From Pythium myriotylum (lineage: Eukaryota; Oomycota; Peronosporomycetes; Pythiales; Pythiaceae): a stretch of 64,000 nt of DNA. Within the stretch, counting starts at the first letter, position 1. The number at the start of each line of letters is the position of its first letter. The notes beneath the pieces are model-generated. The model did not search any database and was not told where the DNA came from. It saw only the letters and a list, made by a program, of their open reading frames with translations. Below, one piece after another: positions 39,373-50,363 of this stretch. Location of the stretch: contig JALJCQ010000006.1 of NCBI GenBank assembly GCA_023091665.1, forward strand, positions 372,001 through 436,000. The letters are read 5' to 3'. Both the position numbers and the translations under genes were made by a program.

Positions 39373-39921
39373 TTAGTACCCACTCCGGGTCGCATCGCCC
39401 GAGACAGGAGCGGGCACCGCGACAGGAGGAGCGCCTCCCGCCGCCTCGCCGTTGCCCGGGTAGACGCCGGCGTTCGCGTCGACAGGCAGAGCAGGAGCCG
39501 CGTTGCCACCGGGAGCACCGCCCCAGCCGCCAGCTCCACCCTTGGCTCCCCAGCCACCACCACCGCCCGACTTGCCCCAGCCACCGCCGCCACCCGACTT
39601 GCCCCACCCTCCATCGCCGCCCGACTTGCCCCAGCCACCACCACCTCCACCGGATTTGCCACCCCAGCCGCCGCCTACGCCGCCCGACTTGCCTCCGTAG
39701 CCCTCACCGCCGCCAGCCTTGCCGCCCCAACCACCGCCACTCTTGCCGCCACCGCCCCAGCCGGTCTCCGCTCGTAGTCGTCGTGGAGCTGCGTCTTGGT
39801 CTTGGGCTCGCTCTAGATCTTGGCCTTGCTCTGGCGTCTGCGTGAGAGCGAGGATGGTCGTCGGGGTCGAGATCGCGAGCACGCCCGCGGCGAGAAGAAC
39901 GGTCTTGAGAAGCGAGAGCAT
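39373..39921 (-). CDS. secreted RxLR glycine-rich protein, mirror of copy h
   Basis: 182 aa, RRLR at 47-50. The C-terminus is GDATRSGY as in copy b, while the upstream leader and spacer match copy h, and just after the stop it is again h-like (catccggatgcc). The gene is therefore a mosaic of b- and h-type variants. Confidence 0.75.
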   Translation of the reverse strand: MLSLLKTVLLAAGVLAISTPTTILALTQTPEQGQDLERAQDQDAAPRRLRAETGWGGGGKSGGGWGGKAGGGEGYGGKSGGVGGGWGGKSGGGGGGWGKSGGDGGWGKSGGGGGWGKSGGGGGWGAKGGAGGWGGAPGGNAAPALPVDANAGVYPGNGEAAGGAPPVAVPAPVSGDATRSGY

Positions 39922-41025
39922 GGTCCTGAGTTGGTTGGTGCTTGTTTGGTCCTGGTGCTGGTCCTGGTGCTGGTTTTGGTCTTGGTTCTGATCCTTGCGA
40001 TTGTCCTTGTGGATGGAGCTAGGACTGTGGTCGCTCTGGGTTCAGAGCGAGCTGGTGTCGGTTGGTTTTGTCGCTTCGCTTGGTTTGCGCAAGGCAAATC
40101 GTCGAATGAGCGACTCGTCCGGAGACGGCGAGTCGACGCTGGGGCCCTCCACCACCTAGCCGTAAACAACACATCCTTCGCGCGAGCACTGTTCCGAAAC
40201 GAAGAAGCGTCGCGATCCTCCGAGCCTCCGTGGAGGACAGTCAGCCCACGTCGTCGCTGCGTTATGATGATCTCCGAGTCCATGTGGGGGTTGCTGTCCA
40301 TCTCCCCATCTCTCTTCGATTGTGGGGAGCTTGCGTTAAAGGCGAGGCTTCGGTAGTCATCTGGAGCCATTTGTAGCCACTCGGGTCGCGCAGCGTCCGT
40401 ATATCAGTAGGCGGGTCCACCTCCCCGCTGTGCGCGAAGACACCACCTACTCACATTGACCACCACTGGACTCAAACCTGCTGGTCGCCGCGTCTCTCCG
40501 ACGGCAGAGGACCCTCGTCCAAGAAAGTGGCTCTTGTCTTCGCCGAGACCATACACACAGTACGGTCGGTGCTTCGCTTACGACCGCCTGAGATCCCCAC
40601 GACGTCGCGGAGTCCATGTGGCCCTCAAGACCACTCGAGACGCTCCCCAGGCGGTCTCTCCAGCAGCGACAGCTTGGCTTCAGCCGACGCCTTTCCCGCG
40701 TCGCAGCCAGAAACCTCTCCAACACGTGCTCAACTCGACGGCATCGGGACCACCCGACAGCGACGGACGCAAAAGCGACTCTCTCCAAAGGGCATTGACT
40801 CCGTCCGAAGGGACCCTGTCCTCTCACGAATTAGCCCAGAAAGCTGCCTCTGTCTGCCCACCCACCAACCCGTCTCAGCAGCACTGTTGGTTGTTCTGGT
40901 CGTCCTCTTGTTGACCAGCCCGCCCGCCCGCCAGACTTATTATTCCATTATTCATTCTGCCACAAGCAAGTGACTCACTCCACCAGCAGAGGCTTCAACC
41001 AACACATCGCTCAGCACAGAAGAAC
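39922..41025. other. shared upstream region of mirror genes h and g
   Basis: Mirror of 31441-32544 with no visible difference in the stretches compared. No gene. Confidence 0.5.
40093..40109 (-). promoter_or_regulatory. oomycete Inr-FPR core promoter candidate
   Basis: On minus TCATTCGACGATTTGCC, mirror of the site at 32357-32373. Confidence 0.6.
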
Positions 41026-41568
41026 ATGTTCTCGCTCCTCAAGACCACGCTGATAACTGTCGGCGTCCTCGCTGTCGTCGGTCCGACACTCACGCTCGCG
41101 CAGAACCAAGATACACAACTGCAAGACCAAGCTTCACGGCGACTGCGAACAGAGACCGGTGCTGCTGCAGCCACGTGGGGCGGTGGTGGCGGCGGCGGCA
41201 ACGGATGGGGAGCTGGCGGCCTCGGTGGCGCTGGCGGCTGGGGAGCCGGCAAGTCAGGCGGCGGAGGCTGGGGAGCAGGCAAGTCAGGCGGAGGAGGCTG
41301 GGGAGCAGGCAAGGTCGGCGGAGGTGGATGGGGTGGCGGCAACAGCGGAGGTGGCTTGTGGGGGAAGGGAGGCGCTGGCGGCGGCGGTGGCCTGTGGGGA
41401 CAAGGAGGTGCCGGTGGAGGTCTCTGGGGCAACAATGCTCCGGCAAGTGGAGCGACGCTCCCGTCCGGCGGCGACGCAGGCACGTACCCGGGTACGGGTC
41501 AGGCAGCAAGCGGCCCACCTCCTGCGCCTGCTCCAGCTACTGGTGACGCGCAGCAGAGTGCACACTAA
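41026..41568 (+). CDS. secreted RxLR glycine-rich protein, mirror of copy g
   Basis: 180 aa, identical in sequence to the product of 30898-31440 (RRLR at 38-41, TETG, tail GTYPGTGQAASG). Divergent from the mirror of h. Confidence 0.75.
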   Translation: MFSLLKTTLITVGVLAVVGPTLTLAQNQDTQLQDQASRRLRTETGAAAATWGGGGGGGNGWGAGGLGGAGGWGAGKSGGGGWGAGKSGGGGWGAGKVGGGGWGGGNSGGGLWGKGGAGGGGGLWGQGGAGGGLWGNNAPASGATLPSGGDAGTYPGTGQAASGPPPAPAPATGDAQQSAH

Positions 41569-42074
41569 GTGCAGAAGTATGTCCGTGTTTGCGGCGAGCG
41601 TCGGTGTACGGGACCGCTCCAGTTCGCGTTGGGAAGAAGTACCGAGTCTGTAGAGTAGAGTCTAAGCGTAATTGGATACATGATTCTTTCTTGTCTGCAG
41701 TGTTCAATAAGTCGTCTTGCTCGCAGCCAGAGAACAAGGTAACGGGAGCCAGGTCCATTTGGTGTTGCGAGTCAAAGTTTTACACAAGCGCGCTGTGGCG
41801 TAGGTCAGGAGCGCGGCTGCGAAAGATTTAGAGAAATTACCATGCTTTCCTCCTATTGGAGTTGGAGTCTATTATGTTACAACTGTGTGAACAACGATAG
41901 CTATCAGAACTAATATGCTGTTGTGAACAAGCAGACACCTAAAGGCATGGTTCTTTGACGTTTTTGGTGTCGAATTTGCCGACTACAGACTGCACACTAC
42001 GGACTATCGATACACTGTACAGAACGCGAGAACCACTCGCAACTACGAATACTTCATATACGTTCTCATAAACC
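41569..42074. other. convergent 3' intergenic region (mirror)
   Basis: Mirror of 30392-30897. Nothing recognised. Confidence 0.4.
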
Positions 42075-42530
42075 TTAGTAGCCTCCTCCCCCCTGCGTGG
42101 AATCACCGCCAGTATCACCACCGCTGACACCACCCCAACCGCCGCCACCCCAGCCGCCAGCTCCACCACCCCAGCCGCCACTTGCCGCCCCGCCACCGCC
42201 GTATCCACCGCCGCCACCGCTAGTGAAGCTCGAGAGAGCACTGCTCAGCATGTCGCCCCAGCCGTTGCCACCACCACCACCGTATCCTCCCGTGGCCCCG
42301 TCACCGCCACCGCCGTATCCTCCCGTGGTACCGCCGCCACCACCACCGAACCCGCCCCACCCACCACCACCGCCGCCGCCACCGTATCCGCCGCCACCCC
42401 AACCGGTCTCCGCTCGCAATCGACGAGGCGTTTCCTCTTGATCTTCCGTCCTCTTCTCATGAGCGTGTGCTGGGTTCGTAATGGCAACGAGGCACGTTGC
42501 CAGGAGGAGAATCTTGGTACTGGGGAGCAT
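42075..42530 (-). CDS. secreted RxLR glycine-rich protein, mirror of copy f
   Basis: 151 aa, identical to the product of 29936-30391, with the island NGWGDMLSSALSSFTSGG. Start fixed as in the left arm by the promoter at 42636-42655. Confidence 0.75.
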   Translation of the reverse strand: MLPSTKILLLATCLVAITNPAHAHEKRTEDQEETPRRLRAETGWGGGGYGGGGGGGGWGGFGGGGGGTTGGYGGGGDGATGGYGGGGGNGWGDMLSSALSSFTSGGGGGYGGGGAASGGWGGGAGGWGGGGWGGVSGGDTGGDSTQGGGGY

Positions 42531-43794
42531 GACTTGGTCTTGGTCTCCTTTCGACTGTGTGTTTGAGTTCGATTGCCTTGTCTTGGAACGGCGCCACTTG
42601 CAGTTTTGTTGTTGTTGTTGTTGTTGCTTCTTGCGCTTGGCAAATTGAAGAGTGAGCGACAGGGAAAGACCCGAGTCTGCATCGCCGACGACGAGGTCTC
42701 CATCGCCTGGAAGGCGGAACCAAGATGTAGAGCCTAGACTTGGAGACTTCCCACGCAGGGACGAGCCGCATTGTCGTCCCAATCTTGGACCCAGCAGGTG
42801 GGCGGGCAATCATCATCGGAGCCCATCGGTTTGACCTTTGGGGGCACGGCAGCTGGGGGGGATGCCATCAAGAGTCGGGTCGCCGGGATGCCCCAACAAT
42901 GTAAAGGCGACCTGATGTCTTTGGGTGTTCGTCAGTGAACGGAGCACTAGATCAGTATTCGCACCTCGTTTACAGCGAAACATACTGTATTGAGCTCATG
43001 TTGAAGTGAACTGACTGTCTGCCTCGCCTCTTCCACAGCCAGACTCAAGAGTCTAGCGCCTCTTCCAAAATAGACGTGATGAGCCTGTCACCTCATCAAC
43101 GAAGCGACTGACGAACTCTCCATAGAGTACACATGCACAGTGCGCGTGGAGGATCTCGCCTCTACACTCGCCAGACTGCTCAAAAGTGACTCCTGCGAGG
43201 ATCGTACCTTGCTGCAGACGGTCTCAGCCGCGCAACGATGACGAGACATCCTCAAATCGTTTTGACAGACGCCTTTATCGAAACACCGCCATATGCCTGT
43301 GCCCACCTGTCGGGTTCAAAGGAGACAAGACCACTGCGACCATGGGCGGACTGCGACAGTACGCCAGCACCCTTGAACGAAAAGCCTTGCGTCTTCAGTC
43401 TGTCCGTCATTTCGCCGACACGTTGGCTAACTACCTGGCTATAGGGCTCGCTAACTTGGGATCCAGTAGAACTCACCTCCAAAGTCGAAGACACGATGGC
43501 TAGACTTTCTTGGTCGAAGAATACAATGCGATCCTTTCCAATCGTAGGCAGGCGACAGGCGACAGGCGTGCAGGAGTGCAGGCGAGCAGATAATCATGAT
43601 GATGATGATGATGAAGCTAAAGTCTATTGACCGCAATCAATGTACCCTATTAATATGTGCAGATAACCAGGAGTGAACTGAACCCTCAATCGTGAGTGCC
43701 ATTCATCAATCCACCTAGGACCCGAAGAGTGCAAGCAAGCCCCCTTCAGTCAGTCCGCGCTCGCTCTGCAATCAAGTTCACAAGTCCCAAGACG
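42531..43794. other. divergent intergenic region (mirror of e/f)
   Basis: Differs from 28684-29935 mainly by 12 bp in the ATG/CAT trinucleotide run near 43598-43613. Confidence 0.5.
42636..42655 (-). promoter_or_regulatory. oomycete Inr-FPR core promoter
   Basis: On minus TCACTCTTCAATTTGCCAAG, mirror of 29811-29830. Confidence 0.78.
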
Positions 43795-44247
43795 ATGATC
43801 TCGTGCTACAAGACTACTCTACTCGCAGTTGGAGCCATCGCTTTTACAAACCCAGCACTCACACACGCAGAGAGCCAAAGACAAGGCCACGCGCCACGAT
43901 TGCTCCGTGCACAGACGTTCGGGTACGGTGGCGGGGGGTACGGAGGCAGCAATGGCTGGGGAAGCATTCTGAGCAGCGTGATGTCCAGCCTCTCGGGAGC
44001 ATACGGTGGTGGCGGAGCTGGCGGTGGTTATGGTGGAGGCGGTGGCGGTGGCTGGGGTGGTTGGGGCAGTTGGGGTGGTGGAGGCACCACTACGGGTGGA
44101 AATGACGGTGGAGACACCAGCAGTACCTCAGCAGCGGGGAACAGCGCCGGCACATATCCTGGCACTGGGGAGGCAGCAAGTGGAAGCATTTTTGCTCCGG
44201 CTGCGCCAAGCATGTCGACTACTAGCGCGCCGCAGGAATCCGCATGA
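43795..44247 (+). CDS. secreted RxLR glycine-rich protein, mirror of copy e
   Basis: 150 aa, RLLR at 35-38. One substitution relative to 28231-28683, near the C-terminus (SMSTTSAP instead of SMSTASAP). Confidence 0.75.
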   Translation: MISCYKTTLLAVGAIAFTNPALTHAESQRQGHAPRLLRAQTFGYGGGGYGGSNGWGSILSSVMSSLSGAYGGGGAGGGYGGGGGGGWGGWGSWGGGGTTTGGNDGGDTSSTSAAGNSAGTYPGTGEAASGSIFAPAAPSMSTTSAPQESA

Positions 44248-45270
44248 ATCTAGCAATCGTTTGTGTGTGTGAAGGCTTTCATGTAGGCATTTGTTCTAGA
44301 ATAGTGGAGTACTCCACGTTTGTATTGTGCTCACCAGTCAGGACATGCGATATCCATGACGTGTGGTGTCGTGTTCGATCGCAGTGATAGATGTGGGGAT
44401 AGCACGTATTGAACAGCTGAATAGATTTGTCTCTAGGTTCGTTTTCTTGGAGACCCCGACCAACATCGGACCTTGACAGCTTAGTGTCCGTCTGGTGAAT
44501 GCAATATCACGACATAGCTTATCGTATATCCCGACATCTCGGTGTGTTTTGTTCTTAGCCTGTCATTGAGAAGTGCAGTGTAGAGTAGTTTGCAGCTGTC
44601 ACATCAATTGATGATTGTTCAGTGTCCAAGGCTGTCAAATTACCTGCACTACAGTAGGAGATTGCACGGGATATCGTCTCGGACTCACCCACTGGTGGTA
44701 TATAACCTGCCTCGCCTTTCCTGTCTTACGGAACATATCCGTCATGACGAACACAAGAGACACGGACATGGACAGTCGAACGAATTTGGCCATTCTCCTT
44801 TACAGCATCTGTCGGCCGATCCTTACCTCTCAATCAATGTCTATAAGTACTTGATACACTTCACCAGACGATCTCAGTCTCATCGAGCAGTGTCTTCAGC
44901 GCCTGTCCTCAGACGCCTTTATCGCGGTGTGGCCACTTGTCGTCAGCCAACTGATGGGTTTGAGTACCTCAGAGCCACGCCGGACACCACGTCGGCCACA
45001 GCTTCGAACTCCATGCAACGAAGCGGATAGCGTCGATTGCAGGAGCCAATAACGGACAGCCTCGTTCACGTCGTCCACGAGCATAGCTTCGTTCGCAAGG
45101 TATCATCAACCATTGGCGCTGTCGAACTCTGTGAAACAAAGATCGTCGTCATGGAGGTGGACTCAACGCGATCCGGTCTTCACTCCTCAATTTGCCAAGT
45201 GCGAGAACGTCGAGACAGCAAACGAAGGGCAAGAGAAAGAACAACTCAACCCAGAAACACCATTCCAGCC
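44248..45270. other. intergenic region (mirror of d/e)
   Basis: About 160 bp shorter than the left-arm counterpart: it lacks the 122-bp insert with one direct repeat, and about 20 bp near 44440. Relic motif gacgcctttatcgcggtgtgg at about 44912. Confidence 0.5.
45180..45199 (+). promoter_or_regulatory. oomycete Inr-FPR core promoter
   Basis: TCACTCCTCAATTTGCCAAG, mirror of 27120-27139. Confidence 0.75.
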
Positions 45271-45663
45271 ATGATCTCGACGTCGAAGACGGTTCTTCTC
45301 GCCTCCTGTATTGTCGCCTTGGTCGTGAACCCAGCGATTGCAACTCCATCCAACGATGAGAAATTGGAAGCACCGCGCCGACTGCGCGCTCAAACGTTTG
45401 GAGGCTACGGAGGAGGGACTGTCCATGGGTTTGGTGGCTATGGTGGAGGACGGGGTGGATTTGGTGGGTACGGCGGTGGTGGCGGTGGTGGCGGTGGTGG
45501 CGGCGGAGGAGGAGGGTACGGTGGTGGCGGCGGTGGATGGGGGAGCATTTTGAGCAGCGTCATGTCCGGAGTGGGAGGGGGCTATGGCGGCGGCGGAGGA
45601 GGCGTCGGTAGTGGCGGTTATGGTGGCGGAGGTGGCGGCGCGGGTGGTGGCGGCGGTTACTAG
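45271..45663 (+). CDS. secreted RxLR glycine-rich protein, mirror of copy d
   Basis: 130 aa, identical to the product of 26656-27048, although the surrounding non-coding sequence differs by indels. Confidence 0.75.
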   Translation: MISTSKTVLLASCIVALVVNPAIATPSNDEKLEAPRRLRAQTFGGYGGGTVHGFGGYGGGRGGFGGYGGGGGGGGGGGGGGGYGGGGGGWGSILSSVMSGVGGGYGGGGGGVGSGGYGGGGGGAGGGGGY

Positions 45664-46485
45664 TTGGTGTCGTGCTCGACTTCTGCTGCTGCATCTCCTT
45701 CCTTCGTCGAGTCCGCTTCTCTGACCAGTAGATATGCTTGTCCTTGATTTCCGTTGCAGTTCATGTGTTGTGATGAGTAAATGGAGCTTTGTTGATCGTA
45801 TGAATCAGCGCGGTTAGTCTTGTGCCTGGACAGGCAACAAGCCAAATCCAGTCTTCAACTGAACTACATCAACGACAGTTTTGTCTAAAATGTCTCGCTT
45901 TGATGGACAACGACAAGAAATATCGTTGGCGACAATTTTAGATTTATAGCTGGGCATCTCCAAATGACGCATTCGCAGGTCCGGGTTACAAATAGACATT
46001 ATTCTTTGTTGTGTCCTCGTCACGCGAGCTACGGAAGATCAGCAGTGTGCTCCCTCACCCCGTCTAAAATTGCTCCGTTACGGGGATGAAATCGAGAGAA
46101 TGATATGTATGCACTCTCGTGATAACACCTGGTCTTTGTGACTGAGCCTACCGTCATCTGCAGTCACACTCCACAAAAAGCATGACTCAAAACTTATTCC
46201 GTGTACTCAGGTGATCGATCACTTCTCCATGACGAGGCATCTGCAAATCATGCCTTTACCACGGCGACACCAGTTGATCATGCCCATCTGTTGGATGGAA
46301 GAACAAAGTGATGGTAAAATGTCTGCCCGTTGTTGGGAGTCCAACAGGATGATCAGGCATGCTTGAGTTGGACACGCTCGGTCGGCCTAAATGGAAGTGT
46401 GCATGATTCGGACCGTAGTCAATGGTCATTCTGCAAAATACCGTGCTCAAGAACACTACAACGCCATAACCCAAGCAACTCAACG
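45664..46485. other. intergenic region (mirror of c/d), without twin hairpins
   Basis: Carries the single-copy version of the sequence that forms twin hairpins at 26151-26224 (here about 46106-46139) and several point differences from the left arm. Confidence 0.5.
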
Positions 46486-46968
46486 ATGATCTCGTTTACC
46501 AAGTTCGCCCTGCTCGCAACAGTGGTCCTTGCCGTCGGAAACACATCCCCCGCTGCTGCAAAAAGCCAAGGTCAGGAGAAAGTGCCACGTCAACTACGTG
46601 CAGAGACGTTCGGTGGTGGTGGATATGGCGGTCTCACTAGCGGAGGCGGTTGGGATGGATACGGTGATGGAGGAGGAGCTTCCAGCAACGGCTGGGGGAG
46701 TATTTTGAGTAGCGCAGTCTCCAGCATAATCAGTGGTTTCGGAGCTGGCACTTACGGAGGAGGAAGTCAAGGTGCAACCGGTGGTGGCTGGGGAAGCATC
46801 GTGAGCAACGCTATCGGAGGGGTGACTGGTGGAGATAGTGGTACAACGGGAGCTACCACGACTACCGGTACCGCCGGCGCCTACCCTGGTACCGGTGAGG
46901 CTGCAAGCGTGACTGCTCCAGCGGGAGATATTACTACTTCAACGACTACAGACCAAGGGACGTACTAG
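46486..46968 (+). CDS. secreted RxLR glycine-rich protein, mirror of copy c
   Basis: 160 aa. The most diverged mirror pair: RQLR instead of RRLR at 35-38 (the motif is retained), GWDGYGDGG for GWGEYGGGG, and AVSSIISGF for AISSITSGF in the first island, besides changes in the tail (SVTAPAGDI). All changes keep the frame and the motif skeleton. Confidence 0.75.
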   Translation: MISFTKFALLATVVLAVGNTSPAAAKSQGQEKVPRQLRAETFGGGGYGGLTSGGGWDGYGDGGGASSNGWGSILSSAVSSIISGFGAGTYGGGSQGATGGGWGSIVSNAIGGVTGGDSGTTGATTTTGTAGAYPGTGEAASVTAPAGDITTSTTTDQGTY

Positions 46969-49223
46969 TTGGGATGTAAATGGTTGGTGTCTTTACGTAA
47001 TAGGGTGATGCTGTTTGCATATCGTATACAAGTAACTCGGAAGGCTTAGCAAACTTGTCTGTACTGCAGATGCTTCTGACCAGCCGGAAATAAATCTAAA
47101 CGAAGCTCACGATTTTATTGTTTCTGCCCTGCTCTAGTGAGAAGAGATGGGTGAGATACCAGTCGAAAACTGTGGCGCCTCGCGTTGCTCGGCACGGGAT
47201 CTCTCAGCGACTGCACGCTGCTGCAATCCAAGTGTTACACTGTGAGCATGGTTAGTCAAGCACTTCCTCGCGTATATTTATGTTAACCGAACATTCTTAT
47301 ACGTCTGCTCCATAGACCAAGAGCGAAATCCATTGGCAACAAACGAGGGAGGTATCGTTACCAGTGCAATCAGTCGTCTTGTCTCTAGAATTGTTGGTTG
47401 TCTTGGTGTGAACTTCTTGAAGTATTCTTTCGTGATCGGCTCAGTCAGAAGTACCTGGTGGCTCGAGACAGTGCGACATACAGAGTTTGATGCGGCAATG
47501 CATGTTGGAGCTCCAGTTTTGTGACTATAATCCCATCATGGCAGGTTTGACCTTGTAACTTCTCTGTCGTACAAAGTGGACTGTCATTGTTCAGATGTGT
47601 GTGTGGTGCGACGAACTGTGTGCCCACGGTAGCGAGCTAACACATCACAATTATTCCTTAATCCATCCGTAACTATTTGTGTTTGTTCCTGTGAATTGCT
47701 CGCTTCATTACTTACTCTTCCTACCACTCGAGTGTCCTCACATCTGCTTTGACCAATCGCTCTTGCCTTCTCTGACTTACTCTGTTGATCGCTCTGGCCG
47801 TGCGTCTCCTTCTTCTCTCCTTCTTTTCACTCTTGCTCTCTTGTTCGCATGCACTTCATATTTCCTTGTTGACCCGACTTCTATATGTCACAAAATCGAC
47901 CCAATCGTTTGATATTGACACGTCTGACGTTAATGGAGTAAAAGTGTCGTCATCAGTCACTATTAGACTGCGTTAAAATATGGTCACTATGACGAGGTCC
48001 GTCTTTTGGTTTTCCCCTGGCTCTCACTCATCTCCGCTGAGAGAACCTGCCCTCACACCAAAGGCCTGTTGTTGAAGCCGTTCTAACAATGAACGCCACT
48101 TCACGACATTGGCCAGCCCTCGCCGTCATTATTTCGAGGGTAGCTTCGACGATACTTACCACTGGAACTGAAAACCACCCTAGCCTTTGACGACCGCTCA
48201 ACGTGTAGTTGGTCGCCCGTGAACCAGTTACCAGCATGGACCTTAGTCCAGTAATCATCAAAGCTTGTAACCTGTGGTCTTCGTCGTGGATGACTGTCTT
48301 GAGATCCAGCAGCTCTAGTGACGCAGCTCTAATACATCCATGTGCTGGCAATCCTGGGGACTACACTCTTATGTTGTTACTCTCCTCGATGTGACCCTCC
48401 AAATGAGACCACGCAAAACAAAACCGGTCTTAACGCCACCAAGTTGATTTTGAGAAAAACGCGTTTGAAGTTTTATCTTCGATAAAGTACGAAACGACTC
48501 GAGACGAGAAAACTCACCATTCAACCCTGTAGTATAAAACAAATAAAAAACACATGAAAAACATGTCAGATACCGGTTTTTATTGCCCACCAACCTACTC
48601 TATCTTGTTTAACCTGTTTTTTAATTTGTTGTTTAAAACTAGTTAAAAGCAGATTCGTGATTTTTATGGACACGTTGAACTTCAGTTTCACAATGAAGGG
48701 GTTGGGATTTGAAGAAAACAAGGCCAGATTCGGAATCTTTGGGTGATTTTTTACACGATGGGGGTCCTAACTCAAAACTCAAAAATCAAAAAAAATTTGG
48801 ACACATCTCAGTCAGCTCAAAATTTTTGTGGGACAAACTTGGAATTTCGACAATCCGAGACCACCATTCGACAGAGGAGATCAAGAGCTATCCGATGGTG
48901 TGCTCAGATCCAAATTTTTCGTTTTGGCGTTTAGTCTGCTTTCGTTTGCCGTGGTCTCAAATGATGAAAGTGAACACATGCTGTTGTCGTTTGACGGGGT
49001 CGGAACGGTCATAACCTCAGATGTATGATTTACCAATGGCGCGAAGTAGACATGCTGCAGTATCGTCTATCAGGTATGCAATAAGAAACTACGTGATCTG
49101 AATGACCTCATCTTTGACGTCACCGCCCAAAATTCGATCCCAGTAATGGATCGGTAATATTTGTTGGTATGACAAATAGCATACCTTCGACACTACTCCA
49201 CGACAGATCTATTTATAGCCAAA
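46969..49223. other. gene-poor region after the right arm
   Basis: The arm ends at 47105. A helicase relic lies at 47445-47627. From about 48400 to 49000 the sequence is AT-rich without supported genes. At 49178-49211 a piece agcataccttcgacactact matches the 3' flank of the tandem-array genes (50211), a remnant of a further array copy. Confidence 0.5.
47445..47627 (-). pseudogene. helicase fragment (PIF1/Helitron-like)
   Basis: About 60 codons with EKLQGQT and LYVALSRATRYF, matching the last two helicase motifs of PIF1-type helicases as found in Helitron Rep-helicase proteins. A one-base shift after the fragment restores a few more plausible residues. No other domains nearby, so a relic; which element it came from is uncertain. 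Confidence 0.55.
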
Positions 49224-49239
49224 GTAACCGCGCAACTCC
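49224..49239. repeat. target-site duplication, left copy
   Basis: gtaaccgcgcaactcc, repeated exactly at 50071-50086. In the other array units (53085-53100, 56171-56186) this sequence occurs once and is uninterrupted. Confidence 0.92.
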
Positions 49240-50070
49240 TTTTTTTTTTTTTGTATTCAAACGGCTAGACCGCCGATTAGCAGAAGAACTAATCGACCGT
49301 CGGTCGTCCGTACGTGGTGGGCTATTCTATCCGCTTCCGTTTCCGGTGAGCATCACGCCGGTCTTCGTGGCTACTGAGGAGTAGGCTAAGTTCTGGGAGC
49401 AGTTGGAGCGGTCGAGTGATGGGGGTCGTGCCATGGGAAAGATCGTTATCGAGGTGGCGATGCAGGTCATCGTCGACGGCGGTCCAGGCCGGTCCCGCCT
49501 GGCTAGTGCGGCGCGTATCCATGGCATGATTGGGGAGTCGATCGGCCATCTTGTTCCCGGCTCGAAGCGTGTGGCGTAGCTTGATCTGGTACAGGCCGGA
49601 TAGGGCGCGTTGTGTTCGTCGGGCTACTCGGTTCAACCGGCCGTTCGCGCAGCGTGCGTGGCCGGCTATCTGCGTCAGCACCAATGTACTGTCGCCGATA
49701 ATCGTGATCGGTACCGCGTCTCGTTCGTAGCGGCGCTTGCATTCTTCCACTCCTCGCAACACCGCTGTGTGTTCTGCTTCGTTGTTGGTGGCCTGATCAC
49801 CCAGATAGTGCGCCTCCCACCAGACCATGATCCAGTCGCTCGTAGGTGAGTCCCGCTCGACCAGGACGCTGCCGCTTCCGGCTCGTCCCGGTTTTCCTCT
49901 CGATCCGCCGTCGAAAAACAGGATGGCCTGTTTCCTAACTGCGTGCTCGGTCGGTTCGGCGCAGAGTCCCTCCCAGATGACCCGTACCAGAGTAGGGCTA
50001 GTCTCGCCATGAAGTCCGTCGGGTCTTGCGAGCGCGATGGCCATAAGTTGTTGATGCACTGTCTTCCACG
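49240..50070 (-). mobile_element. 5'-truncated LINE with poly(A) tail
   Basis: 831 bp between the 16-bp direct repeats. On the minus strand it ends in about 13 A (49240-49252), the expected 3' tail of a non-LTR retrotransposon, and it begins abruptly inside an open reading frame. Hence a 5'-truncated target-primed insertion. Confidence 0.92.
49322..50070 (-). pseudogene. LINE C-terminal region with RNase H domain
   Basis: The frame is open from the truncation point (WKTVHQQLMAIALARPDG) to a stop at 49322, with no Met needed. RNase H residues are present: FFDGGSRGKPG (Asp), NNEAEHTAVLRG (Glu), TIIGDSTLVL (Asp), LRAGNKMADRLPNHAMD (last Asp). The reverse transcriptase and endonuclease parts are missing because of 5' truncation. 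Confidence 0.88.
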
Positions 50071-50363
50071 GTAACCGCGCAACTCCGGCCTCTTTCCGGT
50101 GCGAAAAAGATTCAACGCAAGCAGCACAAAGTCCAAACAGTAGGAAACGACAAGATAGTCACAACATCAGTAGCGCACAGGGAGCGTTTATATTGGTTGG
50201 TACAGTACACAGCATACCTTCGACACTACTCCACAACAGATCTACAGACCACCCACAAGATACGATGGGTGGCTCACTCACTCTCAAGTACATACACGAT
50301 CCCAGTCTTGTCCGACTCGCACTGGTTGCGTCGGGTGAATTCCGTTGCATTGCGCCACATGGC

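Larger units (their letters stand above)
39229..47105 (-). repeat. right arm of the inverted repeat
   Basis: Mirror of 25160-33237. Positions of paired genes add up to 72466 (genes f, g, h), 72478 (e), 72319 (d) and 72265 (c); the changes mark indels between the arms. Confidence 0.95.

Noticed and set aside
39297..40356. Pro/Arg-rich frames opposite the Gly-rich genes (also at 24298, 32621, 50852, 53866, 56952, 58641)
   Set aside because: Complement of Gly repeats necessarily reads as Pro/Arg/His; no signal peptide, and copies are conserved only because the coding strand is.
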